From positions 38,415 to 102,414 of the forward strand of contig JAFSMO010000041.1 of assembly GCA_017447865.1 (NCBI GenBank): DNA of 64,000 nt. Reading direction: 5' to 3'. The position numbers were made by a program, and so were the translations under genes. Origin of the DNA: Thermoguttaceae bacterium. GTDB lineage: Bacteria > Planctomycetota > Planctomycetia > Pirellulales > Thermoguttaceae. Positions 38,692 to 47,141 of the stretch are shown one piece after another. Numbering within the stretch: the stretch's first letter is position 1; the number at the start of each line of letters is the position of its first letter. The notes under the pieces are model-generated. The model searched no databases. It was not told the origin of the DNA and worked only from the letters and a program-made list of their open reading frames with translations.

Positions 38692-40557
38692 ATGAATTTT
38701 CGTGATTCTCAGGGTCGTTTTTCGTTTCGTTTGTTTTGCCAGAGTGAATGGGTGGTGAGCATCGCCATTTTTGTGACGATCCTTCTATGGTTTGGATTTT
38801 GGGCGCATATTGGTCTGGATCCGCACCATGATGGAGTTCTGATGAAGCCCGCGTATGACGTCATGCACGGGAAAATGCTTTTCCGCGACACATTCACCCA
38901 GTACGGTGCACTGACGACGCTCCTTCAGGCGGCTGCCTGCCTGATTTTTGGCGCCCGGGTTTTGACGCTCCGCCTACTTACGACGGTTTTTTACGCGGGT
39001 TCTACGGTTTTGGTCTGGCATATTGGCGGTCGGATCCTGAAGGGGTTTTACCGGATCATTCCCATTTTGTGCATTTTGATCTTTCCGCCGTTTTATTTTT
39101 GGAATATGCTGCCGTGGTCGTCCGTTTATGCTTTGTTTTTCCTTCTTTTGACGGTTTTTTTGTTCCAGCTTGGATTCCAGAAAAAACGTGAAAGCTGGTT
39201 TTGGGCGCTGACCGGGGCAGTTTCGACGCTTCCGTTCTGGTGCCGTCAGCCGTTGGGGCTGGTTTTTGCCGGGGGAATTCTGCTCGTTTTGGTGTCGCAT
39301 TGGCGTTTTTACGAGTCGTGGCGGGACACGCTGCACCGTCTGTGGCTTTATGTGGCCGGTGCCATGATCGTTTTCGGGATTTTCTTCATCTGGCTTTCCA
39401 TGAATCATGCGTTTCACGATTTCTGGGTTCAGTCGATCAAAATGGCTTTTGGATTTGCAGCAGGCAAAACGACCCAGATGGCCCCAGCGGTTCAGACTGG
39501 TGGTTTCCTTCAGAAATGTGCGGCTTTGACGTTTGCTCTCAAAATATTCCGACTGTTCTTTATGGACCGATTGTTCTGGGGGACCGTGATTTGCTCGCTC
39601 ACGCTGGGCTGGTTCATCTACCTGGTAGTTTGGGGAATCCGTAAAATGGGGCTGACCCTCGATTACTGGCTCCTTCTTCCGGTCGTTTTTATGGCGGGGC
39701 TTTCTCTTCATCAGTACTACCCGGTACCGGGGCTTCGGCATTACTACTGGGGGGCGTTTCCCGCGTTTCTGGTTCTGGCGCGGACTTTTCAGGCGATGCT
39801 TTCCACGCAAGGTCAGGATCTTTGGAAGCGAACGTACAAACTTTGTATCGCGTGTGCGATCATAAGTTCCATGGTCTTTGAAGTGCAAGGCGTTTACCGG
39901 ACGAATACTCGGGAATTGGGCGCGCTTCCTTCGATTCGTGATCTTCCAAAACTTGTCGTCATGGAAGGTGATGTCGCGGACGTCGTGAAAGGTTTGTGGG
40001 TTTTGCCCTGGGAAAAGAAAGCCTGGGAGGACCTTCAGAAAATCGCCGATTCGATTCCGGAGCCGACCCGCAGCGAGCAGGTCGTTAACATGACGTCGAA
40101 CGGGATTTTTATGTTTGTGATGCCGAACAAAACCAATTTTGACAAAATGTACGTAAATTGGAGGAACTGTGCGGACCCATTTTCCGATACGCGCCGTGCG
40201 TTGGCTTCTCTGGAAGGCAAAAGAATAATTATTTCGTTGGGGAATCTGTATAAAGACTCGAATAACAAAGAACTTCTTCCGGACGAAGAAATCAGGAGGG
40301 AAATGGACGAAGCGATTGAAAAATACCTCTTTGACGCGTCCAAACTCCTGTATAAAGATAAAGAGACGCTCGAGTATCCTGAATACAAGACCCAGGGATT
40401 TGTTTTGTATCACCAAATGCATACCAGCCAGTACTCACTATGTATTCTGACCCCGACGGGGAAAACGCTTTCAAGAAACCGAAACGAGAAAATCGTTTTG
40501 GATTGGGCAAAGAACCTTGAGAATACTAAAGAAAGCGACGCCAGCGTCGATAAATAA
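38692..40557 (+). CDS. Multi-pass membrane glycosyltransferase-like protein
   Basis: A 621-residue membrane protein. The start at 38692 has AGGAAGG before it; an upstream frame to 38608 lacks one. About ten hydrophobic segments fill residues 15-430, with loops such as 'HIGLDPHHDGVLMKPAYDVMHGKMLFRDTFTQYGAL' after the first helix, where an acidic residue pair and an aromatic-rich re-entrant loop are the pattern of GT-C enzymes using polyprenyl-linked donors. The last 190 residues are soluble ('LPKLVVMEGDVADVVKGLWVLPWE', 'EEIRREMDEAIEKYLFD') and probably periplasmic. It precedes the rfb genes on the same strand with an 14-bp gap to rfbF, suggesting a role in transfer of the dideoxy sugar, by context only. 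Confidence 0.75.
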   Translation: MNFRDSQGRFSFRLFCQSEWVVSIAIFVTILLWFGFWAHIGLDPHHDGVLMKPAYDVMHGKMLFRDTFTQYGALTTLLQAAACLIFGARVLTLRLLTTVFYAGSTVLVWHIGGRILKGFYRIIPILCILIFPPFYFWNMLPWSSVYALFFLLLTVFLFQLGFQKKRESWFWALTGAVSTLPFWCRQPLGLVFAGGILLVLVSHWRFYESWRDTLHRLWLYVAGAMIVFGIFFIWLSMNHAFHDFWVQSIKMAFGFAAGKTTQMAPAVQTGGFLQKCAALTFALKIFRLFFMDRLFWGTVICSLTLGWFIYLVVWGIRKMGLTLDYWLLLPVVFMAGLSLHQYYPVPGLRHYYWGAFPAFLVLARTFQAMLSTQGQDLWKRTYKLCIACAIISSMVFEVQGVYRTNTRELGALPSIRDLPKLVVMEGDVADVVKGLWVLPWEKKAWEDLQKIADSIPEPTRSEQVVNMTSNGIFMFVMPNKTNFDKMYVNWRNCADPFSDTRRALASLEGKRIIISLGNLYKDSNNKELLPDEEIRREMDEAIEKYLFDASKLLYKDKETLEYPEYKTQGFVLYHQMHTSQYSLCILTPTGKTLSRNRNEKIVLDWAKNLENTKESDASVDK

Positions 40558-40571
40558 ATCGGGAGATGGAA

Positions 40572-41381
40572 ATGACTCGAAAGAATAAAATGCCTCCGGC
40601 GATGATTTTATGTGGAGGAAAAGGGACCCGGATCCGGGACGTCTCGGAAGTGATCCCCAAGCCGATGGTCCCGATCGGTGACCAGCCGATTTTGTGGCAC
40701 ATCATGCGCTGCTACTCCGCGTTTGGCGTGAAGCGGTTCATCCTCTGCCTCGGGTACAAAAAAGAGGAGATCATCGACTATTTCCTCAATTTCCACGCCC
40801 GCGCGTCGGACATTACGCTCCAGCTCGGAGACTTGTGCAAGATCGATTTCCACAGTAATTACGAGGAAGCTGACTGGACCGTGACCCTGGCCCATACCGG
40901 CCTGGAAACGATGACTGGCGGCCGCGTTCTGAAAGCCTCCCGCTACCTGTTCGACGACGATGAGGACTTCTTCCTGACCTACGGTGACGGCGTTTCGGAC
41001 GTTAATATTAAAAAGCTTTACGACTTCCACCGGAAAGCCGGGCGCGAGATCACCGTGACCTCGGTACATCCGGAGGGGCGTTTCGGCGAAATGAAGATCG
41101 AAGACGGAAAAGTCGTGGAATTCTCGGAAAAGCGCGCGAGGACCGAAGGCGTGATCAACGGCGGGTTCATGGTCTTGAAGAAGTCGTTCGTTTCGCGGTT
41201 TATCGACCCCCAGCAGGACGATTTTCTCGAGCGGGAGCCGATGCGCAAAGCGGTTGCGGCCGGCGAAATGAGCTCCTTTGAACACGGCGGTTTCTGGCAG
41301 TGCATGGACACGCTGCGGGAATTCCAGCTCCTGAACGAAATGTGGTCGAGCGGAAAAGCCCCCTGGACGAAGTATTGGTGA
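40572..41381 (+). CDS. rfbF: Glucose-1-phosphate cytidylyltransferase
   Basis: A 269-residue nucleotidyltransferase that makes CDP-glucose, the first step to CDP-3,6-dideoxyhexoses. The signature 'AMILCGGKGTRIRDVSEVIPKPMVPIGDQPILWHIMRCYSAFG' is the RfbF/DdhA opening, followed by 'DEDFFLTYGDGVSDVNI', with the metal-binding Asp, and 'VTSVHPEGRFGEMKIEDGKV'. The end 'EHGGFWQCMDTLREFQLLNEMWSSGKAPW' is also typical. GGGAG stands six bases before the ATG at 40572, which is better placed than the ATG at 40566. rfbG follows four bases after the stop. Confidence 0.95.
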   Translation: MTRKNKMPPAMILCGGKGTRIRDVSEVIPKPMVPIGDQPILWHIMRCYSAFGVKRFILCLGYKKEEIIDYFLNFHARASDITLQLGDLCKIDFHSNYEEADWTVTLAHTGLETMTGGRVLKASRYLFDDDEDFFLTYGDGVSDVNIKKLYDFHRKAGREITVTSVHPEGRFGEMKIEDGKVVEFSEKRARTEGVINGGFMVLKKSFVSRFIDPQQDDFLEREPMRKAVAAGEMSSFEHGGFWQCMDTLREFQLLNEMWSSGKAPWTKYW

Positions 41382-41385
41382 TTTT

Positions 41386-42480
41386 ATGTTCCGGAATATT
41401 TACTCCCGCAAACGGGTCCTCCTGACCGGGGACTCCGGCTTCAAAGGCTCGTGGATGCGTTTCTGGCTCGAGCAGCTCGGCGCCGAGGTGCGGGGCTTTG
41501 CGCTTCGCCCCGAAACGGAGCCGAATCATTTCTCGCTGCTCGGCTGGTCGCGCACGGAGGACGAAACCATCACGGACCGTGCGGCCTTGGGTCGGGTGAT
41601 GGAGGAATTTCAGCCCGAGATCGTGTTCCACCTCGCGGCTCAGGCGATCGTTCGGACGTCCTACGAGCAGCCGCTGGAAACGCTCGCGGCAAACATCATG
41701 GGGACGGCAAACGTTCTGGACGCGTGCCGGACGGAGGGGTTCCGCCCGCAGGCGGTCGTGGTGGTGACGAGCGACAAATGCTACGAAAACCGCGAGCAGA
41801 TTTGGTCGTACCGCGAAAACGACCCGATGGGCGGGTTCGACCCTTACAGCGCGTCGAAGGGGTGCGCCGAGCTGGTGACGGCCTCCTGGCGCCGGTCGTT
41901 CCTGATGAACGATTCCACCGGTCTGCCGCCGGTTTATGTCGCGTCGGCCCGGGCCGGTAACGTCGTGGGGGGCGGCGACTGGGCGCGGGATCGGCTGATC
42001 CCGGACCTTGCGCGGACGGCGGCGGCTGGAACGGGCGTGGAGATCCGAAACCCCGCCGCGACCCGGCCGTGGCAGCACGTTCTGGAGGCGGTGAGCGGCT
42101 ACCTGGCCCTCGGTCAGAAACTCCTCGAAGGAACCGCGGACGAGCGGAAACAGTACGCCGAGGGGTGGAACTTTGGCCCCGCGGATCGGGCCGTCCCGGT
42201 GTGTGACGTGGTGGAGGTCATGCGGAAGGCGTGGCCAGCGGTGGACCCGGTGCTTCATCCCTCGCCGAAAAACCCGCACGAGGCGCAGTCTTTGGCGCTC
42301 GACTCGACGAAAGCCCGCGTCCGGCTGGGCTGGCGTCCGGTTTGGGACTTTGAAACGACGATCGCCCGCACGGCGGCGTGGTACCGCGCCTTTTACGAGT
42401 CCGGCCGTCTTCTGACCGCCGCGGATCTGGAGCAGTACGTCCGCGACGCCGAGGCGCAAAAACTCGACTGGACGCATTAA
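41386..42480 (+). CDS. rfbG: CDP-glucose 4,6-dehydratase
   Basis: A 364-residue short-chain dehydrogenase/reductase that converts CDP-glucose to CDP-4-keto-6-deoxyglucose with bound NAD. The Rossmann motif is 'VLLTGDSGFKGSWMRFWLEQLGA', followed by 'PEIVFHLAAQAIVRTSYEQPLETLAANIMGTANVLDACR', 'VVVTSDKCYEN' with the catalytic Thr/Ser, and 'GGFDPYSASKGCAELV' carrying the YxxxK pair. The family tail 'LDSTKARVRLGWRPVWDFETTIARTAAWYRAFYESG' is complete. It is followed by a palindromic element and an unrelated SUMF1 gene before rfbH, so the usual rfbFGH run is interrupted. Confidence 0.95.
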   Translation: MFRNIYSRKRVLLTGDSGFKGSWMRFWLEQLGAEVRGFALRPETEPNHFSLLGWSRTEDETITDRAALGRVMEEFQPEIVFHLAAQAIVRTSYEQPLETLAANIMGTANVLDACRTEGFRPQAVVVVTSDKCYENREQIWSYRENDPMGGFDPYSASKGCAELVTASWRRSFLMNDSTGLPPVYVASARAGNVVGGGDWARDRLIPDLARTAAAGTGVEIRNPAATRPWQHVLEAVSGYLALGQKLLEGTADERKQYAEGWNFGPADRAVPVCDVVEVMRKAWPAVDPVLHPSPKNPHEAQSLALDSTKARVRLGWRPVWDFETTIARTAAWYRAFYESGRLLTAADLEQYVRDAEAQKLDWTH

Positions 42481-42483
42481 TTT

Positions 42484-42673
42484 GGAGTGCGATGATACAG
42501 TCGCGCAGCGACCTTCATCGCTTTCCCTTGCGGCAATACCGCCTCGCAGAGGCGTTTGCCGCTGAAGTGGGCTGGACGTTTTCCACGCGGAAAACCTTTT
42601 TTAATCACAAAATTTTTCGGTCGCTAAGTGAAAGCGGCAAATGAAGCCTTCGGCTTCTGTATTGCCGCACTCC
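42484..42673. repeat. Palindromic intergenic element, family E
   Basis: Starts three bases after the rfbG stop. The outer arms GGAGTGCG (42484-42491) and CGCACTCC (42666-42673) pair, as do ATACAG (42495-42500) and CTGTAT (42657-42662) further in. Both halves contain small hairpins such as AAGCCTTCGGCTT. The right arm runs into the start region of the SUMF1 gene. Confidence 0.65.
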
Positions 42674-42675
42674 AT

Positions 42676-43542
42676 ATGCCATTCAAAGATAAAACCGGAG
42701 AAATGAACTTGAAAGTCGATTCCCCCAGAGCAGGGGACCGCAAAGTCGAGACCGTGGACGGCATCGCGTACGCCTTCCGCTGGTGCCCGCCGGGCGAGTT
42801 TATGATGGGCAGTCCGGAGGACGAGCCGGGCCGCGCCGATGACGAAACGCAGCACCGGGTGAAACTGACGAAAGGTTTCTGGATGCTGGAAACCCCGGTC
42901 ACGCAGGCGATGTGGCTGAGCGTGATGGGCGAAAATCCGAGCGAGTTCGAAGGCGAGCGGAATCCGGTCGAAAACGTGAGCTGGGACGATTGCCAGGAGT
43001 TCTGCCGGAAATTGAGCCTGAAATTGGGTGACCAGTCCGTCCGGCTTCCGACGGAGGCGCAGTGGGAGTACGCTTGCCGCGCGGGGAGTACGACTGCCCT
43101 TCCGAACGGCCCCATCGAGATCAAGGGGGCGAATAACGCGCCGGAGCTGGACCCGATCGCGTGGTACGGCGGGAACAGCAGTCAGGGCTTTACGGGGTCG
43201 AGCGACTACGATTCCCGCGAGTGGGACGAGACGCAGTACCTCGGCGGCCCTTGCGGGACGCATCCGGTGGGCCAAAAGGCCGCGAACGCCTGGGGCCTGT
43301 ATGACATGATCGGGAACGTCTGGGAGTGGTGCTCCGATTACTACGACGCGGAGTACTACGGTAAATCGCCGATTTGTGACCCGGAAAACCAGGCCGATTC
43401 CCTGGACCGTGTATTTCGCGGCGGGAGCTGGGACAGTACCGCCGAGGCTTGCCGGTCGGCGCTTCGCTTTTGGTCCGAGCCTGATGACCGTGACGCCGGT
43501 CTCGGCTTTCGCGTGGTTTTAGTTCCCGGTTCTCCGAATTGA
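42676..43542 (+). CDS. SUMF1/FGE-fold (formylglycine-generating enzyme-like) protein
   Basis: A 288-residue protein consisting of one SUMF1 domain: 'FRWCPPGEFMMGSPEDEPGR', 'RVKLTKGFWMLETPVTQAMWLSVMGENPSEF', 'NPVENVSWDDCQEFCRKL', 'VRLPTEAQWEYACRAGSTT', 'NAWGLYDMIGNVWEWCSDYY' and 'VFRGGSWDSTAEACRSALRFWSEPDDRDAGLGFRVVLVPG'. No signal peptide, so it is probably cytoplasmic. The two catalytic cysteines of true FGE, expected between GGSW and the CR.A.R segment, are absent; it may bind ligands like other C-type-lectin-fold members. It is nearly the same module as the one fused to the kinase at 58357. The ATG at 42676 adjoins the preceding repeat; an ATG at 42703 with GGAG two bases before it is an alternative. 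It interrupts rfbG-rfbH. Confidence 0.85.
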   Translation: MPFKDKTGEMNLKVDSPRAGDRKVETVDGIAYAFRWCPPGEFMMGSPEDEPGRADDETQHRVKLTKGFWMLETPVTQAMWLSVMGENPSEFEGERNPVENVSWDDCQEFCRKLSLKLGDQSVRLPTEAQWEYACRAGSTTALPNGPIEIKGANNAPELDPIAWYGGNSSQGFTGSSDYDSREWDETQYLGGPCGTHPVGQKAANAWGLYDMIGNVWEWCSDYYDAEYYGKSPICDPENQADSLDRVFRGGSWDSTAEACRSALRFWSEPDDRDAGLGFRVVLVPGSPN

Positions 43543-43565
43543 CGACGCTGGAAGCGTCGTCCCCG
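43534..43565. repeat. Family D core hairpin (copy 3)
   Basis: CCGAATTGACGACGCTGG followed by AAGCGTCGTC. GACGACGCT and AGCGTCGTC form a perfect 9-bp stem around GGA (43541-43561). The TGA stop of the SUMF1 gene (43540-43542) lies inside the repeat core, which recurs near 626-648 and 60557-60580. Confidence 0.65.
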
Positions 43566-43587
43566 TAATTCCGCATTAATCAAGAAA

Positions 43588-44946
43588 ATGAACGATCCTC
43601 AAGAAAAAATCGCCGCCCTTCGCGCTTCCATCCTCTCGCAGGTCCGCGAGTACTATTCCCTCGTGCACGACCCGGCGCGGAAGGAGTTCATTCCGGGCGA
43701 AAGCCGCGTGAATTATGCCGGTCGGGTTTTCGACGCCGACGAAATGGTGAATCTGACGGACGCCGCGCTGGAGTTCTGGCTCACGGCCGGGCACTGGACG
43801 CGCGAGTTTGAAGCCGGTCTGGCGGATTACCTCGGCGTGAAGTCGGCGTTCTTCGTGAATTCCGGTTCCTCGGCCAACCTGCTGGCGTTCTGGGCGCTGA
43901 CGTCCGATCTGCTCGGCGACCGGAAGATCCAGCGCGGCGACGAAGTGATCACCGTGGCGTGCGGCTTTCCCACGACGGTCGCGCCGATCCTTCAGTTCGG
44001 GGCGGTGCCGGTTTTTGTGGACGTCACGCTCCCGACGTACAACATCGACGTGACCCGGCTCGAGGCGGCGCTTTCCCCCCGGACGCGGGCGGTCATGCTG
44101 GCGCACACGCTCGGGAACCCGTTCAATCTCGCGGCCGTCAAGGCGTTCTGCGAGGCGCACGATTTGTGGCTGGTCGAGGATAATTGCGACGCTTTGGGCT
44201 CGAAATACGACGGACGATTCACCGGGACGTTCGGCCACATCGGAACGTCGAGCTTTTACCCGCCGCACCATCTCACGACGGGCGAAGGGGGCGCGGTTTA
44301 CACGAATTCCCCGCTTCTGCGCCGGATCCTGCTCTCCATGCGGGACTGGGGCCGCGACTGCTGGTGCGACTCGGGCCGCGACAATACGTGCGGCTGCCGC
44401 TTTACCGGGCAGTTCGGCGAGCTGCCGCTGGGGTACGACCACAAATACGTGTACCGCCACTTCGGGTTCAACCTGAAAGCGACGGACCTCCAGGCCTCGA
44501 TCGGCTGCGCGCAGCTCAAAAAATTCCCGGCGTTTGTGGAGGCGCGGCGCCGGAATTGGGCCTGGCTGCGTGACGCGCTTTCCGACCTGGAAGAGTTCTT
44601 CATCCTGCCGGAGCCGGAGCCGAACTCGGAGCCGAGCTGGTTCGGTTTCCTGCTGACGGTCCGGGACGACGCGCCGTTTACCCGCACGCAGCTGGTGAAG
44701 GCGCTCGAGGCGGACGGGATCCAGACCCGCGCCCTTTTTGCGGGCAATCTGACGAAGCATCCGGCCTTTGACTCGCTCCGGGCCACCCAGACCGGCTACC
44801 GCGTCGTCGGCCCCCTCACCGAGACGGACCGGATCATGAACCAGACCTTCTGGATCGGCGTTTACCCGGGAATGACGCGAGAAATGCTGGGTTGGATGGC
44901 CGACCGGATACACCACTTTGTAGAACGAATAATGAAGAACGAATAA
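43588..44946 (+). CDS. rfbH: CDP-4-keto-6-deoxy-D-glucose 3-dehydrase (E1)
   Basis: A 452-residue PMP/PLP-dependent enzyme of the RfbH/DdhC/AscC type that removes the C3 hydroxyl from CDP-4-keto-6-deoxyglucose. The active-site lysine of ordinary sugar aminotransferases is a His, seen in '[22 protein letters not shown]', which defines the dehydrase. The Cys cluster '[24 protein letters not shown]' supplies the [2Fe-2S] ligands of E1. '[15 protein letters not shown]', '[18 protein letters not shown]' and '[20 protein letters not shown]' follow the family order. The electron-donor reductase (E3, DdhD-like) is not in the window. The last residues (ERIMKNE) and the stop are encoded by the left arm of a repeat element. 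Confidence 0.94.
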   Translation: MNDPQEKIAALRASILSQVREYYSLVHDPARKEFIPGESRVNYAGRVFDADEMVNLTDAALEFWLTAGHWTREFEAGLADYLGVKSAFFVNSGSSANLLAFWALTSDLLGDRKIQRGDEVITVACGFPTTVAPILQFGAVPVFVDVTLPTYNIDVTRLEAALSPRTRAVMLAHTLGNPFNLAAVKAFCEAHDLWLVEDNCDALGSKYDGRFTGTFGHIGTSSFYPPHHLTTGEGGAVYTNSPLLRRILLSMRDWGRDCWCDSGRDNTCGCRFTGQFGELPLGYDHKYVYRHFGFNLKATDLQASIGCAQLKKFPAFVEARRRNWAWLRDALSDLEEFFILPEPEPNSEPSWFGFLLTVRDDAPFTRTQLVKALEADGIQTRALFAGNLTKHPAFDSLRATQTGYRVVGPLTETDRIMNQTFWIGVYPGMTREMLGWMADRIHHFVERIMKNE

Positions 44947-45049
44947 CGAATAATGAGGGGAAGGAGTTTCGGCTCAAGCGGGTTGGAGCACGAATAAGAG
45001 GTCAAAGTCTTTCTTTTCATTATTCGTTATTCGTTATTCATTATTCATT
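44923..45049. repeat. Heptad-armed palindromic element, family A (copy 2)
   Basis: The left arm (GAATAAT, GAAGAAC, GAATAAC, GAATAAT) begins inside the rfbH coding region. The core shares CTCAAGCGGGTTGGA with the element at 4578. The right arm is ATTCGTTATTCGTTATTC and similar. It fills the whole rfbH-TPP enzyme gap up to the ribosome site. Confidence 0.8.
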
Positions 45050-45059
45050 TGGAGTTTTT

Positions 45060-46871
45060 ATGCGTGCCGCTGACTACATTTTTTCTACTCTTGCCGACTG
45101 GAACGTTCGTCACGTTTTTTTCGTTTCGGGCGGCGGAGCCATGCACCTGAACGACGCCTTGGGACGTGAGAAGCGGCTCCGGTACGTCTGCGCTCTGCAC
45201 GAGCAGGGGGCGGCGATCGCGGCGGAAGGCTACGCCCGGATCGCGGGAGCGCCGGGGGTCATTAACGTCACGACCGGCCCCGGCGGAACCAACGCATTGA
45301 CCGGCGTGGCGGGCGCGTGGCTCGATTCCATCCCGATGGTCGTGATTTCCGGCCAGATCAAAAACGCCACGTGCGTGCGGTCGTACCCCGAGCTGAAACT
45401 GCGTGCGCTGGGCGATCAGGAACTGAATATTGTGGACGTGGTAAAGCCGATCACGAAATACGCGGCCATGATCCAGCGCCCCGAGGACGTCCGCTACCAC
45501 CTGGAACGCGCGTGGCATTTGGCCCAAAGCGGTCGGCCCGGCCCGGTCTGGCTTGACGTTCCGCTCGATGTGCAGGCGGCGCCGATTCCCGCCCCGGCGT
45601 CTTTGCGCGCTTACGACCCGGCCGAGGACGCGGAGGAAAATCGCATCGACACGCAGGCCCCCCCCGCCGAAACGTGGGATCTGCTCCTTGAAAAACTCCA
45701 AAACGCCCAGCGGCCCGTGATCCTCGCAGGCGGCGGCCTGACGCTGGCGGGCATGAGGGCGGAATTCCTCGAACTGGCCGAAAAGCTTCAAATTCCGGTC
45801 CTGACGGCCATTTCCGGGGTGGATCTGATCCCGAGCGAGCACCCGCTCTTTTTCGGAAGGCCCGGGATCCTCGGCGAGCGCGGCGCGAATTTCGTCCTGC
45901 AAAACTCGGACTTCCTGCTCGTTTTGGGCGCACGGATGAGCATCCGGATCATCGGCTACGCCTTCGGGACAGTCGCCCGTGAGGCGTTCAAAGTGATGGT
46001 GGACGCCGACGACGCGGAGCTGAACAAACCGACGTTTCGGCCCGATCTGAAGATCCACGCGAATCTGAAGCGTTTCGTGCCGGCCTTCCTCGAAAAGGCC
46101 ACGCCGAAAGCGGTCCCCCAGTGGCTCGACTACTGCCGCCGGGTGCGGGCGAAGTACCCGGTCGTGACGCAGGAGCATCGCGAGCGGACCGACTACGTAA
46201 GCTCGTACGCCTTCCCGGAAATGCTCGGGAAACTCCTGAAGGGGAACGAGATCGTCGTGACGGGAAACGGGACGGCCTACACCAGCACGTTCCAGAGCAT
46301 CGGCCTGAAACCCGGCATCCGGATGTTCTCGAACATGGCGTGCGCCTCGATGGGGTACGATCTGCCCGCCGCGATCGGCGCGTCGTTTGCTGCCGGGCCG
46401 GACCGGGACGTGATCTGCATCACGGGCGACGGAAGCATCCAGATGAACCTCCAGGAAATGCAGACGGTCCTGAATTACGGCCTTCCGATCAAGCTTTTCG
46501 TTTACGAAAACGGCGGCTACCTGTCGATCAAGCTCACGCAGCGGGCGTTCTTCCAGGGGAATTTTGTCGGTTCCACGCCCGAGTCCGGCGTCCGGCTCCC
46601 CGACATGAAAAAGCTTGCCGGGGCGTTCGGCTGGAAAACGTTTGAACTGGTGACGAATCAGGAAGCGGAGTGGCGTCTGCCGGAGATCCTCGAGACGCCG
46701 GGCCCGGTTTTCTGTGAAGTCCACACCGACCCGTTCGAGGTTTTGGGACCGAAAGCCGCGTCGAAAGCACTCCCGGACGGCTCAATGGTCTCCCAGCCGC
46801 TCGAAAACCTCGCCCCGTTCCTTCCGCGGGAAGAGTTTCTTGAAAATATGCTGATAAATCCCCTGGATTAG
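45060..46871 (+). CDS. Thiamine-diphosphate-dependent enzyme, acetolactate-synthase-like (possible YerE-type)
   Basis: A 603-residue ThDP enzyme with the three-domain acetolactate synthase plan. The catalytic Glu lies in 'ALHEQGAAIAAEGYARIAGAPGVINVTTGPGGTNALTGVAGAWLDSIPMVVISGQ'; the middle domain runs about residues 195-330. The ThDP motif is 'ICITGDGSIQMNLQEMQTVLNYGLPIKLFVYENGGY' (GDG ... NG). In rfb/ddh clusters such an enzyme (YerE in Yersinia) adds a two-carbon unit from pyruvate to CDP-3,6-dideoxy-4-ketoglucose, giving a branched sugar. That role is inferred from the neighbours; ordinary acetolactate synthase is the alternative, but no small subunit is present. GGAG lies five bases before the ATG. 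The frame's upstream extension overlaps rfbH and is not coding. Confidence 0.88.
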   Translation: MRAADYIFSTLADWNVRHVFFVSGGGAMHLNDALGREKRLRYVCALHEQGAAIAAEGYARIAGAPGVINVTTGPGGTNALTGVAGAWLDSIPMVVISGQIKNATCVRSYPELKLRALGDQELNIVDVVKPITKYAAMIQRPEDVRYHLERAWHLAQSGRPGPVWLDVPLDVQAAPIPAPASLRAYDPAEDAEENRIDTQAPPAETWDLLLEKLQNAQRPVILAGGGLTLAGMRAEFLELAEKLQIPVLTAISGVDLIPSEHPLFFGRPGILGERGANFVLQNSDFLLVLGARMSIRIIGYAFGTVAREAFKVMVDADDAELNKPTFRPDLKIHANLKRFVPAFLEKATPKAVPQWLDYCRRVRAKYPVVTQEHRERTDYVSSYAFPEMLGKLLKGNEIVVTGNGTAYTSTFQSIGLKPGIRMFSNMACASMGYDLPAAIGASFAAGPDRDVICITGDGSIQMNLQEMQTVLNYGLPIKLFVYENGGYLSIKLTQRAFFQGNFVGSTPESGVRLPDMKKLAGAFGWKTFELVTNQEAEWRLPEILETPGPVFCEVHTDPFEVLGPKAASKALPDGSMVSQPLENLAPFLPREEFLENMLINPLD

Positions 46872-46995
46872 TTAGGAGTGAGGAGTTAGGAGTGAGGAGT
46901 TGGAAAAGCCTTCGGCTTTTTATGGGTTGAAGTTTTTCTTCAGCCGACGCTACGCGAAGCGCCAACTCCTAACTCCTCACTCCTAACTCCTCACT
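46870..46995. repeat. Heptad-armed palindromic element, family B (copy 2, inverted)
   Basis: 7-mer arms (GGAGTGA, GGAGTTA) flank a core which, read as the reverse complement, aligns along its whole length of about 74 nt with the core at 11640-11715, including GCTTCGCGTA and CCCATAAAAAGCCGAAGGC. It begins in the stop codon of the ThDP enzyme gene. Confidence 0.8.
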
Positions 46996-47053
46996 AAAAA
47001 AACATTTCCGGCGTTCTATTTTTTTAAAATTTCGCTTTTTTTGAAAAATATTC

Positions 47054-47081
47054 TTGCGAAAAACGTCTTTTGGTGTATAAT
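47054..47081 (+). promoter_or_regulatory. Promoter of the PEP-CTERM gene
   Basis: TTGCGA (47054-47059), a 16-bp spacer and a perfect TATAAT (47076-47081), 60 bp before the start. Confidence 0.7.
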
Positions 47082-47141
47082 ATGATTTTGAAGTGATTCC
47101 AGACCGTTTAAAATTCACGAATCAAAATACACGAAACGACG

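Noticed and set aside
42628..42675. Upstream GTG start for the SUMF1 gene
   Set aside because: The extra codons are read from the right arm of the palindromic element and have no ribosome site.
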